Source: Raineyella sp034933565
Lineage (GTDB): Bacteria > Actinomycetota > Actinomycetes > Propionibacteriales > Propionibacteriaceae
Assembly (NCBI RefSeq): GCF_034933565.1
Contig: NZ_JAYFNG010000019.1
Location: forward strand, 118,038-182,037
Direction of reading: 5' to 3'
DNA length: 64,000 nucleotides
Shown one piece after another: positions 8,377 through 15,640 of this stretch (positions are counted from its first letter, which is position 1; each line of letters begins with the position of its first letter). The notes beneath the pieces were generated by a model, which saw nothing but the letters and a program-made list of their open reading frames with translations, ran no database searches and was not told the DNA's origin. The translations under genes were made by a program, and so were the position numbers.

Positions 8377-9641
8377 CCGAGAAGAAGCTGAACCTGCTGC
8401 GCTCCATTCGGCCTCTTGCGACGCGCGACTACCGCCTCCTGTTCGCCGCTGTCGGCATCGAGGTCTTCGGCACCGGCGTGTGGACGATCGTGATGGTCTT
8501 CCAGGTGATCGCGTTGAACGACAGTCCGCTAGCGCTCTCAGCGGTGGCAACCGGGATGAGCCTGGGCCTGTTCGTGTTCTCCATGCTTGGAGGAGTTATC
8601 GCCGACCGTTTCTCCAAGCGCCGCATCATCATCACCGTGCAAGGCGGCACCGCCGCGATCATGTCCGCGGTGGCTGCCCTGTCGCTGACTGGGACTATCG
8701 AACTATGGCACGTCGCCGTCGCTTCGTTCGCGATGGGTGCCGGAAGCGCGTTCTTCTACCCGGCTTACAGCTCTTATCTGCCCCAGGTGCTTCCACCTGA
8801 GCAGCTTCTCGCCGCGAACGGCCTCGAAGGTGCGCTCCGGCCGACCCTCGGGCAGGGCCTCGGACCTGCACTCGGCGGAATCGTCGTCGGCTTGTTCTTC
8901 CCCGCCATCGGAGCGGTGATCGTTGCGGCCTCGTACACGGTCGCGTTCATCATCACCCTGTTCCTCAGCCGCCGTGAACATCTGGACGAACCGGTAGCGC
9001 CAGAGGATCGAACCAGCATGTGGGGCGATCTCCGTGCGGGCATTCGCTATGTGGTCGGCACCCGCTGGCTACTGTGGACACTGATCTTCGGTTCCTCGCT
9101 CGCGCTCATCATTCAGGGGCCGATCGAAGTGCTCCTGCCGTTCCTGACCCGCGACCGATTCGAGGACGCCGAAGCGACCTTTGGCTTCCTGCTGGCCGCA
9201 TTCGGCATCGGCGGAGCTGTCGGCTCGTTGGTCGTGTCATCGCTGAGACTCCCGCGCCGCTACCTCACGTTCATGATCGCCTGCTGGGGCGGCGGCACTT
9301 TACCCCTCGTGGCAATAGGAATAGCCGACAGTCTGATCGTGATGCTTGCGGCCCTGTTCATCGTCGGAGCCGCCACAGGGGCCGGGGTCGTGATCTGGGG
9401 AACCCTGCTGCAACGGCTCGTTCCCCTCGACATGATCGGTCGCGTCGCAAGCCTTGACTTCTTCGTCTCGATCGCCTTCATGCCCGTTTCCATAGCTATT
9501 GCAGGCCCACTATCTCTACTCGTCCCAGTGCCGGTGATCTTCGTGGTTGCGGGAGTGCTTCCCCCTCTGCTCGCCGTGATCGCGCTGACCGCGGGACGCA
9601 TGAGACAGGCTGAGGCGGGACGTCCGCTGGATGCCTTGTAG
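8373..9641 (+). CDS. MFS drug exporter (DHA3/Mef-like)
   Basis: 422 residues with about 12 hydrophobic segments. The loop GGVIADRFSKRR between helices 2 and 3 matches the MFS motif G-x-x-x-D-R-x-x-R/K. The arrangement resembles the Mef/TetV-like drug:H+ antiporters of the inner membrane. The start ATG overlaps the ABC-F stop (ATGA), so the two are coupled. Ribosome protection plus efflux is a known combination (for example mef-msr), which supports a macrolide-like substrate, though this is inference. Confidence 0.83.
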   Translation: MTEKKLNLLRSIRPLATRDYRLLFAAVGIEVFGTGVWTIVMVFQVIALNDSPLALSAVATGMSLGLFVFSMLGGVIADRFSKRRIIITVQGGTAAIMSAVAALSLTGTIELWHVAVASFAMGAGSAFFYPAYSSYLPQVLPPEQLLAANGLEGALRPTLGQGLGPALGGIVVGLFFPAIGAVIVAASYTVAFIITLFLSRREHLDEPVAPEDRTSMWGDLRAGIRYVVGTRWLLWTLIFGSSLALIIQGPIEVLLPFLTRDRFEDAEATFGFLLAAFGIGGAVGSLVVSSLRLPRRYLTFMIACWGGGTLPLVAIGIADSLIVMLAALFIVGAATGAGVVIWGTLLQRLVPLDMIGRVASLDFFVSIAFMPVSIAIAGPLSLLVPVPVIFVVAGVLPPLLAVIALTAGRMRQAEAGRPLDAL

Positions 9642-9685
9642 ACCACAAAACAGATAGGGTCGATCTCCGTCATCAGTCCGCATAC

Positions 9686-10630
9686 GTGAGGGCATCAGAA
9701 CTTCGACGAGCGCGTTCGTCCGAGCCTCAGGCCGGACCATACGCGCCTTTGGTGGCGCGAACTCGAACTATGCATCGCCCTGTGCTGCCGGTGGCGTATG
9801 ACTGTGTGAAGTTCATCATCGTGCGCGATGGCTCGGCCTGCCTGTTCTCCGAGTTCGGGCAACAGCCGGTCAAGGCCGGTGACGTGGTGATGCTGGGCGC
9901 GAACGTGCTCTGCGGGTCAGAACCCGAGGGGCACATCACGGTCACGACGATCTATGCTGACACCGACTTCCTGCTTGACCAACTGCGCTGGCAATACGCG
10001 GCATTCCTCGATGACCGGCTCGACGCGCAAGGGTTCGCCGAGACGATCTACACCGAGCCGGCGCAGATCTTGCGCCTCGGCGAAGACCGGGCGGGGATGC
10101 TGATGCCGTGGCTCGATGAGATGGTGCGGCTCAGCGTCGACGGGCACCCCGTGCGGCACTACCTGCGGATGCAGGCGCTGTGGTTCCAGATCGCCTACGT
10201 GATCGCCCCCTACATCAAGGTCTCGCCTGTGCGCCTCTCAGCATCTCAGCGTGCGCATATCCGGCCCGCCCTCCCTCGTGATCGACGCTTCGCCCCCTTG
10301 CGGGCTGAGGTTCGCCACGTCGCGCAGCTGCTGCGCGAGCGACCGGAGCAGCGGTGGTCGCTCGACGACCTCGCTGCTGAGGTTCACCTTTCGCCCTCGC
10401 GGTTGAGCAGCGTGTTCATCGAGGCATACGGCAAGACACCGTTGGCGTTCTTGACGATGATTCGGGCGGAGCTTCTGGCAAAATACTTGCGAGAGACCGA
10501 CCTCACCGTCGCCGCCGCGATACAGCGCGTGGGCTGGCACTCCCGCAGTCACGCGACCCGACTCTTCCGCGAGTACGTGGGCGTCACACCGGGCTACTAC
10601 AGGCAGATGCGGCGGGCGTTCACCGCCTGA
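9686..10630 (+). CDS. AraC-family transcriptional regulator
   Basis: 314 residues. The N-terminal half (about 25-130) looks like a cupin-type sensor with GQQPVKAGDVVMLGAN. The C-terminal ~100 residues hold two helix-turn-helix motifs, seen in WSLDDLAAEVHLSPSRLSSVF and VGWHSRSHATRLFREYVGVT, ending in PGYYRQMRR, as in AraC/XylS DNA-binding domains. The start is a GTG with no clear ribosome binding site; downstream starts are possible. It lies 44 bp after the exporter and before the transfer module, so it might control either. I could not identify an effector molecule. Confidence 0.82.
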   Translation: MRASELRRARSSEPQAGPYAPLVARTRTMHRPVLPVAYDCVKFIIVRDGSACLFSEFGQQPVKAGDVVMLGANVLCGSEPEGHITVTTIYADTDFLLDQLRWQYAAFLDDRLDAQGFAETIYTEPAQILRLGEDRAGMLMPWLDEMVRLSVDGHPVRHYLRMQALWFQIAYVIAPYIKVSPVRLSASQRAHIRPALPRDRRFAPLRAEVRHVAQLLRERPEQRWSLDDLAAEVHLSPSRLSSVFIEAYGKTPLAFLTMIRAELLAKYLRETDLTVAAAIQRVGWHSRSHATRLFREYVGVTPGYYRQMRRAFTA

Positions 10631-10862
10631 GCGGTGTACTCGATCACCCAACCCTGAGCCGCATTATCGAGACTATCGGCGCTCGCCCGTTCCGGGCCGG
10701 TTTTGCCTGGTAGTCCGGTACAGACTCGTCGGGTTCTTCATGAAGCCTGACGGTCACAGTCTCGATTCCTTGTCCGTCTCGTCTTCCTGAACCTCCCGAC
10801 GCACCTCACGGTCGTACGGCCACCCACTGGCGGGTGGCATCCGGCGGAAGGGAGGCCTGGCG
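10631..10862 (+). promoter_or_regulatory. 232-bp gap before the replication/transfer operon
   Basis: Contains a 9-bp inverted repeat with distant arms (ATCGAGACT at 10666-10674, AGTCTCGAT at 10758-10766) and a hairpin GCCACCC/GGGTGGC at about 10819-10838. A GCACCT block is at 10801-10806, and GGGAGG lies before the next ATG. It is the only sizeable gap ahead of the long co-directional transfer gene run, so the main transfer promoter, and perhaps a replication origin, may be here. No clear -10/-35 pair was found. Confidence 0.35.
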
Positions 10863-11828
10863 ATGGCTGAGGTACGCGACGCTCGCGCGGCGCACGATTT
10901 GATCGCGCGTCGGGCCTCGGCGGTCGCTGCGATCTTCTACCGGCTCGGCGAGAGTGTGCCGCTGCCACTCGTCGCGCGCGAGCTGGCCCGTCTCGATGTG
11001 CCGGTGTTCCCGTGCGCGCCAGGCGGGAAGCGTCCGATTCCCGAGCGCGGTTTCCACGAGGCGATCACCGACGCCGGGCAAGTGGAGGCGTGGTGGCGGC
11101 AGCGGCCTCGCGCGAACCTTGCCATCCCAACCGGCGCAGCCTCGGGTGTGGTCGTCGTCGACGTTGACGTACACAAGGTCGACGGGTACGCCGCGTTCGG
11201 ACGCGCCGCACGCTCCGGGCTGCTGCCGGAGCCGTTGGCGGTCGTGACCACGCCCACTGGCGGCAGGCATCTGTACTACCCTGCGGACGCTGGGCGCGAG
11301 CAGCGGTCATGGCAAGTGGGCCGGGCGGGTATCGACTTTCGGGGTGACGGCGGCTACATCATCGTGCCTCCCTCGCAGCGCGCGATCGACGGTCACCCGA
11401 CTTCATACCGAGTCGAGGCCGTTGCCGGAGGGCTGGTGGTGCCGCTGGCGGCGCAGCGGCTGCGCGACTTCCTCGACCCGCGCCCGAAGTACGTGCCCGC
11501 GCCGGAACCACCGGGCGGCTGGCCGCTGGACGTTGCCCGGCTCGCCTTGCAGGTGGCTCGCAGACCCGAGGGCGAACGCAACCTGGGGTTGTTCAAGGCC
11601 GCGTGTCGCATGGCCGAGCACGGCCACTCGCCCCGCGAAGCGCTCGACGCGCTCGGCCCGGCAGCGGGCCAGTCCGGGCTGGGCGAGCACGAGATCACCC
11701 GAACAGTCGGCTCGGCGTATCGCCACGTCAGCACCTACGGGCCGCGCCGTCGCGCCCCGGTACGCCAGACGGATTCCGGGTTCGCCCACAATGAGCCGCC
11801 GGTCTCGGTGAGTGGTCGGGGGCTGTGA
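10863..11828 (+). CDS. Bifunctional DNA primase/polymerase (prim-pol)
   Basis: 321 residues. The prim-pol domain (about 30-215) shows LDVPVFPCAPGGKRP, the acidic pair in VVVVDVDVHK, the motif TTPTGGRHLYYP with its catalytic-type His, and GIDFRGDGGYIIVPPS. These are hallmarks of archaeo-eukaryotic-type primases carried by actinobacterial plasmids and ICEs. The C-terminal part (about 230-300) is helical. Likely it makes primers or copies the transferred strand in the recipient. GGGAGG precedes the ATG. It is the first gene of the long transfer operon, and its stop overlaps the next start (TGATG). Confidence 0.88.
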   Translation: MAEVRDARAAHDLIARRASAVAAIFYRLGESVPLPLVARELARLDVPVFPCAPGGKRPIPERGFHEAITDAGQVEAWWRQRPRANLAIPTGAASGVVVVDVDVHKVDGYAAFGRAARSGLLPEPLAVVTTPTGGRHLYYPADAGREQRSWQVGRAGIDFRGDGGYIIVPPSQRAIDGHPTSYRVEAVAGGLVVPLAAQRLRDFLDPRPKYVPAPEPPGGWPLDVARLALQVARRPEGERNLGLFKAACRMAEHGHSPREALDALGPAAGQSGLGEHEITRTVGSAYRHVSTYGPRRRAPVRQTDSGFAHNEPPVSVSGRGL

Positions 11829-12493
11829 TGAGCGTGCAACGAGCGGCATGGGGTTGGGCGGTCGTGACCGCTGCGACCGGCACTGTGCTGATCGGTATCG
11901 GCGCGTTCTGGCTCTCGTTCATGGCTCTGGCCGACCTCGCGGCCCGGTCGGGTATCGCACCCGGGCAGGCGTGGATCTGGCCTTTGCTCGTGGACGGCTT
12001 GATCGTGGTCTCCACCATCGCGGTTGTCGCGCTCGATGGTCGCCGAGGTGCCTGGTATCCGTGGGCGCTGCTGATCTGCGGGGCACTCGTGTCGGTGGCT
12101 GCGAACGCGCTGCACGCGATCGTCGCTGCCGATGCCAGCGTGCCCGCCATGCTCGCCGCGACGGTCGCTGCCGTTCCGCCGCTGGTGCTGCTCGCCAGCA
12201 CGCACCTCACCGTCGTCCTCACGCGCTCGACCGCCGCGCCGCTGAGCACGCCGCAGGCACCGTCCGAGCTACCCGCTGCGACCGAACCCTTGGCTGCGAT
12301 CGAGTCCGAAGCAGCGCCGGACGCCGAGCCGGTGCTGGGGAGGCGTGACCGTGCCGCTCGGCTGCGCGAGGCCGGCTGGTCGAACAAGTCCATCGCCGAT
12401 GAGCTCGGCGTGCACGCCTCGACGGTGGGCCGTTGGTTTACCCCGCCGGTCGAGGAACCGGAAATCACAACAGAGATGGAGACAACATCATGA
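11828..12493 (+). CDS. DUF2637 membrane protein with C-terminal helix-turn-helix
   Basis: 221 residues. The first ~130 form four hydrophobic segments, including a motif around PGQAWIWPLLVDGLIV that is characteristic of DUF2637 proteins from actinobacterial plasmids. A Pro/Ala-rich linker leads to a C-terminal segment LREAGWSNKSIADELGVHASTVGRWF, a clear helix-turn-helix. Proteins of this kind occur beside primase and transfer genes in mobile elements; a spread-related role is sometimes proposed but unproven. The start overlaps the previous stop (TGATG); a GTG one codon earlier is the alternative. Confidence 0.75.
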   Translation: MSVQRAAWGWAVVTAATGTVLIGIGAFWLSFMALADLAARSGIAPGQAWIWPLLVDGLIVVSTIAVVALDGRRGAWYPWALLICGALVSVAANALHAIVAADASVPAMLAATVAAVPPLVLLASTHLTVVLTRSTAAPLSTPQAPSELPAATEPLAAIESEAAPDAEPVLGRRDRAARLREAGWSNKSIADELGVHASTVGRWFTPPVEEPEITTEMETTS

Positions 12494-12951
12494 ACATTGA
12501 CCCGCGAGAGCAGGCACGAGGATACGACGACTGGCGCGTCGAGGATGTGCCCGAACCGGGGATGCCAGAAGACCGCAGCGAGGTTCGGCAGGTGCCCGAG
12601 GCGGTTGCCGCCGCCGACGTGACCAAGCGCAAGGACACCACGGTCGAGACCGCCGCGACTGACGAGATGACCGATGCAGCTGAGGCAGCAGAGGTCGAGC
12701 AGAAACTCGAGGAACACCGGGCGCGCGGTATCGAGTGGGTGCGGCCCACCGATCTGATCGCCCGCAACACGGCATCGCTGGCCGGGCGGGGCATCGACAT
12801 GGAAGTCGAGATGTCACGTAAGGCCCGCGAACCACTCGTGGCTGGGCTGCGGAACCTCGGTGACCGGGCAAGGCGGCTGTCGCCGCTGTCGGCGTTCGGG
12901 CACGGTGCCCGACACCACGCGCCGACGAGGGCTGCGGTCGGGAAGTCGTGA
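12490..12951 (+). CDS. Hypothetical acidic protein
   Basis: 153 residues. The first ~90 are strongly acidic and disordered-looking; residues ~95-145 are basic. No recognised domain, signal peptide or membrane segment. The ATG overlaps the previous stop (ATGA) and has GGAG about 8 nt upstream, so it is likely translated with DUF2637. The same open frame extends upstream to 12433, but that part is only a shadow of the previous gene. Position between DUF2637 and a ParB-like gene suggests an accessory role in replication or partition, which is inference. Confidence 0.65.
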   Translation: MNIDPREQARGYDDWRVEDVPEPGMPEDRSEVRQVPEAVAAADVTKRKDTTVETAATDEMTDAAEAAEVEQKLEEHRARGIEWVRPTDLIARNTASLAGRGIDMEVEMSRKAREPLVAGLRNLGDRARRLSPLSAFGHGARHHAPTRAAVGKS

Positions 12952-13014
12952 AGCGGTGAGTAGCGATGACTCGACAACGACCGCCCGACCGCCCCCGACG
13001 CGACGGCCAGCCCT

Positions 13015-13039
13015 GTGCACCTTGCCGCCAGGAGGTGCA
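13015..13039 (+). repeat. Hairpin over the RBS of the next gene; contains a 16-bp repeat shared with the SSB gene
   Basis: TGCACCT (13016-13022) can pair with AGGTGCA (13033-13039), which includes part of the GGAGGT ribosome binding site of the gene at 13043. The first 16 bases, GTGCACCTTGCCGCCA (13015-13030), recur exactly at 31622-31637 upstream of the SSB gene. This may be a shared control element for translation or a protein binding site. Confidence 0.5.
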
Positions 13040-13042
13040 ATC

Positions 13043-13891
13043 ATGACGACCCGCACGAGCTTCCGTGAACCGGAAGACTTCACCCGCAGCGAGGGCTTGC
13101 GTGCCCTGCTGAACCGACTGCACGAGGGCGGCCCCGGCGCGTGGCAGTGCGACCCGGTGGCCGCCGACCTAATGGCCTACGCCGCCGACAAGTACGGGGC
13201 GCTGGCCCGCAAGCACGGCCTCGACCCGTGGGAAGCAGCCAGTGCCGCGTTCGATGTGATGCGCACCAAGGCCGCGCGCACCGCGAACGACCCGTGGGGC
13301 GTGGTGACGCACGCCGTGCGCATCACCTGCATCGCCGAGGAACGCGGGCAGGGCCTGTTGTGTTCGGTGCATCAAGCCCGGCGTCCGCACATCTCCGCGT
13401 TCCACGACGCCGAGCGGCTGTCAGATCGGGAGAACCCGCTGACGGACTACCACTCGGCGTTCCACATCACCGACCCAGACCCAACCGGCGCCGACGAACC
13501 GGCAAGCACGACGGCGTGCTGCTCGGCAGGCTCAGCGGTCGAAGACGCCATCGCACTGTTCACGCTGCTGGGCTGGCCCCCGCATGTCGCCCGCGCCGGG
13601 GTCGAGCACATCTGCCAAGCGCTCGCCCGAGCAGGCAGCCGCCAGAGCGCCTACGAAGCGCTGCGCCGCGACAAGCACGCCCGCGCCCTGCTCGACGTGA
13701 ACAGCACCGCGTGGACAGCGCTGCTGAAAGCTCTACTCGGGCATCCCAGCCCCGCCTACGCCGCGACCGCTGCCGGGCGCGGCATCCTGCTCCGGCTGCT
13801 GATCGGCGAGAGCCTGCGCGCGCTGCTGCGCGACGACGATCTCGTGCTGATGATCTCGCTCGCTGCCCCGAAACGCGGAGGCCGGTCATGA
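13043..13891 (+). CDS. Hypothetical ICE protein
   Basis: 282 residues beginning MTTRTSFREPEDFTRSEGL; GGAGGT lies 6 nt upstream of the ATG. Mostly helical, soluble in appearance, no signal peptide. Residues ~40-115 include WEAASAAFDVMRTKAARTANDPWGVVTHAVRI, with a helix-turn-helix-like look but no confident match. Two Cys occur in the middle (STTACCSAG). The stop overlaps the ParB-like gene start (ATGA), so the two are coupled, suggesting a joint role in partition or copy control. The family is not recognised. Confidence 0.7.
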   Translation: MTTRTSFREPEDFTRSEGLRALLNRLHEGGPGAWQCDPVAADLMAYAADKYGALARKHGLDPWEAASAAFDVMRTKAARTANDPWGVVTHAVRITCIAEERGQGLLCSVHQARRPHISAFHDAERLSDRENPLTDYHSAFHITDPDPTGADEPASTTACCSAGSAVEDAIALFTLLGWPPHVARAGVEHICQALARAGSRQSAYEALRRDKHARALLDVNSTAWTALLKALLGHPSPAYAATAAGRGILLRLLIGESLRALLRDDDLVLMISLAAPKRGGRS

Positions 13892-14868
13892 GCAGGCACA
13901 CCGGGCACATCGAACTCGACCGCACCGTCGAGTCCATCATCGTCGGCAACCGGCACCGCACCGACCTGGGCGACCTGACCGCGCTGGCCGAGTCCATCGC
14001 CCGCGACGGCCTCCTGCAACCGCTGACGGTCACCATCGACGGGGTACTGGTGTGCGGCGCGAGACGGCTGGCCGCGATCAAGCTGCTCGGCTGGCGCACG
14101 GTGAACGTGTGGGTGCGCTCGGGCATCACGGGCAGGCTCGGCCACCTGCTGGCCGAGCAAGACGACAACATGCTCCACAAAGACCTCACCCCGGTCGAGG
14201 CGGCTGCGCTCTACCGCGAGCTGAAGACCCTCATGGCCGAGGACGCTTCACGCAGGCAAGCCGCGACACGGTTCAGCGCGGAGAACCAGCCCGGAAAGGA
14301 CGGTGCGGGAAAGTTTCCCGCACCGTCCTTTCCGGTGGGCCGCGCCAGCGAGCAAGCCGCCGCGATGATTCCCGGCGGCGCGTCGTACAAGACGCTCGAC
14401 AAGATCGACTACCTGCGGCAAGTCACCGACGACCCCGACCTGCCCGCCACGGTGCGCGGCGACGCCGCTGCCGAACTCGAACGCATCGACGCCGGTGCCC
14501 CGGTGCATCCCGGCTTCGAGCGCATCCGCGCCGCCGTCACCGAAGCCGCAAGCGAGACCACCGATCTGGAAGCGCTCGCACAAGAAGCCGTCGCCCGCGC
14601 GCAGGCGGCGCAGACCAACCCCGCACCGGTCACCTCCACGGGTGAGACCGAGCCTGCACGGTGGCCGGTGCGCGCGTTCGTCGCCACCTGGAGCGAGCTT
14701 GCCGACTGGTGGACGCACTACGACGCCGAAGTACTGGCGAACGAACTCAACGATGAGCAGATCGCCTCGTTCCTGGCGACCGCTGACGGCACCAGCGCGT
14801 TCGCAGACGAGCTGCGCACGGCGCGACAGGTGCTGAGCAATCCGCGTAGGCACCTCCGAGCGCTCTGA
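13888..14868 (+). CDS. ParB/Srx-like nucleoprotein (ParB N-terminal domain)
   Basis: 326 residues. Residues ~5-95 match the ParB N-terminal fold: DLTALAESIARDGLLQPLTV and then VLVCGARRLAAIKLLGW, equivalent to the G-E-R-R/NTP-binding motif of ParB, followed by LLAEQDDNMLHKDLTPVEAAALY. Likely a DNA-binding protein for stability or transfer. The start is set by the ATGA overlap with the previous gene and GGAGG upstream. Residues ~135-149 (QPGKDGAGKFPAPSF region) are encoded by a 45-bp perfect palindrome and look like an insertion between the ParB core and the C-terminal helical part. No ParA partner is seen nearby. Confidence 0.82.
   Translation: MSRHTGHIELDRTVESIIVGNRHRTDLGDLTALAESIARDGLLQPLTVTIDGVLVCGARRLAAIKLLGWRTVNVWVRSGITGRLGHLLAEQDDNMLHKDLTPVEAAALYRELKTLMAEDASRRQAATRFSAENQPGKDGAGKFPAPSFPVGRASEQAAAMIPGGASYKTLDKIDYLRQVTDDPDLPATVRGDAAAELERIDAGAPVHPGFERIRAAVTEAASETTDLEALAQEAVARAQAAQTNPAPVTSTGETEPARWPVRAFVATWSELADWWTHYDAEVLANELNDEQIASFLATADGTSAFADELRTARQVLSNPRRHLRAL
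14291..14335. repeat. 45-bp perfect palindrome (22-bp arms, 1-bp centre) inside the ParB-like gene
   Basis: The left arm 14291-14312 begins CCGGAAAGGACGG and the right arm 14314-14335 is its exact reverse complement, with G14313 at the centre. It is exactly 15 codons long and keeps the frame. Such an arm length within coding DNA is far beyond chance. It may be an inserted mobile palindromic unit, a protein binding site or a strong mRNA hairpin. Confidence 0.9.
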
Positions 14869-14903
14869 CCCTGATCGGGTGCGCGGTGGCGCACCTGGGG
14901 GTC

Positions 14904-15629
14904 ATGAAGACGACTCCCGATGACCCCGCCCGCGCCCGCCGCCGACTGATCTCCTTTGTCTGCGCCGGGGTCGCGTTCCTCGTCCTGGCCGCGATCGGTG
15001 TCTACGGGCTGGTGACCGGCCCGAACGACGCCGACCCGTCACCCGATGGGCCACCGACGCCGATTCGCATTGACCCCGATCAGCCGACTCCGCGCCTGCC
15101 CTACATCACCCCGTCGACCGACCCGGACGAGTTCGCGCGCGATGCCGCGCACGCGCTGTTCACCTGGGATACCACCAGCGGGTTCCTGCCGCTGGACTAC
15201 ACCGCCGTGCTGCTGGACGTGGGCGACCCGACCGGGAACGAGCAGGCGGGCCTGGCCTCTGACATCGCCGCCTACCTGCCGTCGCGTGACGCCTGGGTCG
15301 ATCTGCGCCAGTACAGCACGACCCAGCACTTGACCATCACCGACGCCTACGTTCCCGAGCAGTGGGCGCAAGCGGTCGAGCAAGCTCGGCCCGGACAACT
15401 CCCGGTCGGTGCGACCGCGATCACGATCGAGGGCACCCGGCACCGCGAGGGCATCTGGAACGAGGAACCCGTGACATCCGAGCACCCGGTGGCGTTCACG
15501 ATCTTCCTCGCCTGCCCACCCGACGACCCGCCGAGCGGCAGCCAGAGCGAGACCAGCGCGCCCGATGCGGGTGCGGTGCCGTCCTGCTACCTGCTGCGCC
15601 TGTCGATTCTCGACCAGCCGCTGCGCTGA
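14904..15629 (+). CDS. Single-pass membrane protein, possible transfer-complex component
   Basis: 241 residues. A short basic N-terminus (DPARARRRLI) is followed by one membrane helix (about residues 14-38), a Pro/Asp-rich linker and an extracytoplasmic domain with two Cys near the end. Type II topology and size resemble VirB8/TcpC-type scaffold proteins of T4SS, but I see no decisive motif. The ATG at 14904 follows a GCACCT block at the same 13-nt spacing seen before other genes here; a GTG at 14886 is the alternative start. It is next to the cell-wall hydrolase gene. Confidence 0.6.
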   Translation: MKTTPDDPARARRRLISFVCAGVAFLVLAAIGVYGLVTGPNDADPSPDGPPTPIRIDPDQPTPRLPYITPSTDPDEFARDAAHALFTWDTTSGFLPLDYTAVLLDVGDPTGNEQAGLASDIAAYLPSRDAWVDLRQYSTTQHLTITDAYVPEQWAQAVEQARPGQLPVGATAITIEGTRHREGIWNEEPVTSEHPVAFTIFLACPPDDPPSGSQSETSAPDAGAVPSCYLLRLSILDQPLR

Positions 15630-15640
15630 GACGAAAGGCC

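Noticed and set aside
13141..13887. Long N-terminal extension of the ParB-like frame
   Set aside because: Arg-rich shadow of the preceding gene; ATGA overlap and GGAGG place the start at 13888.
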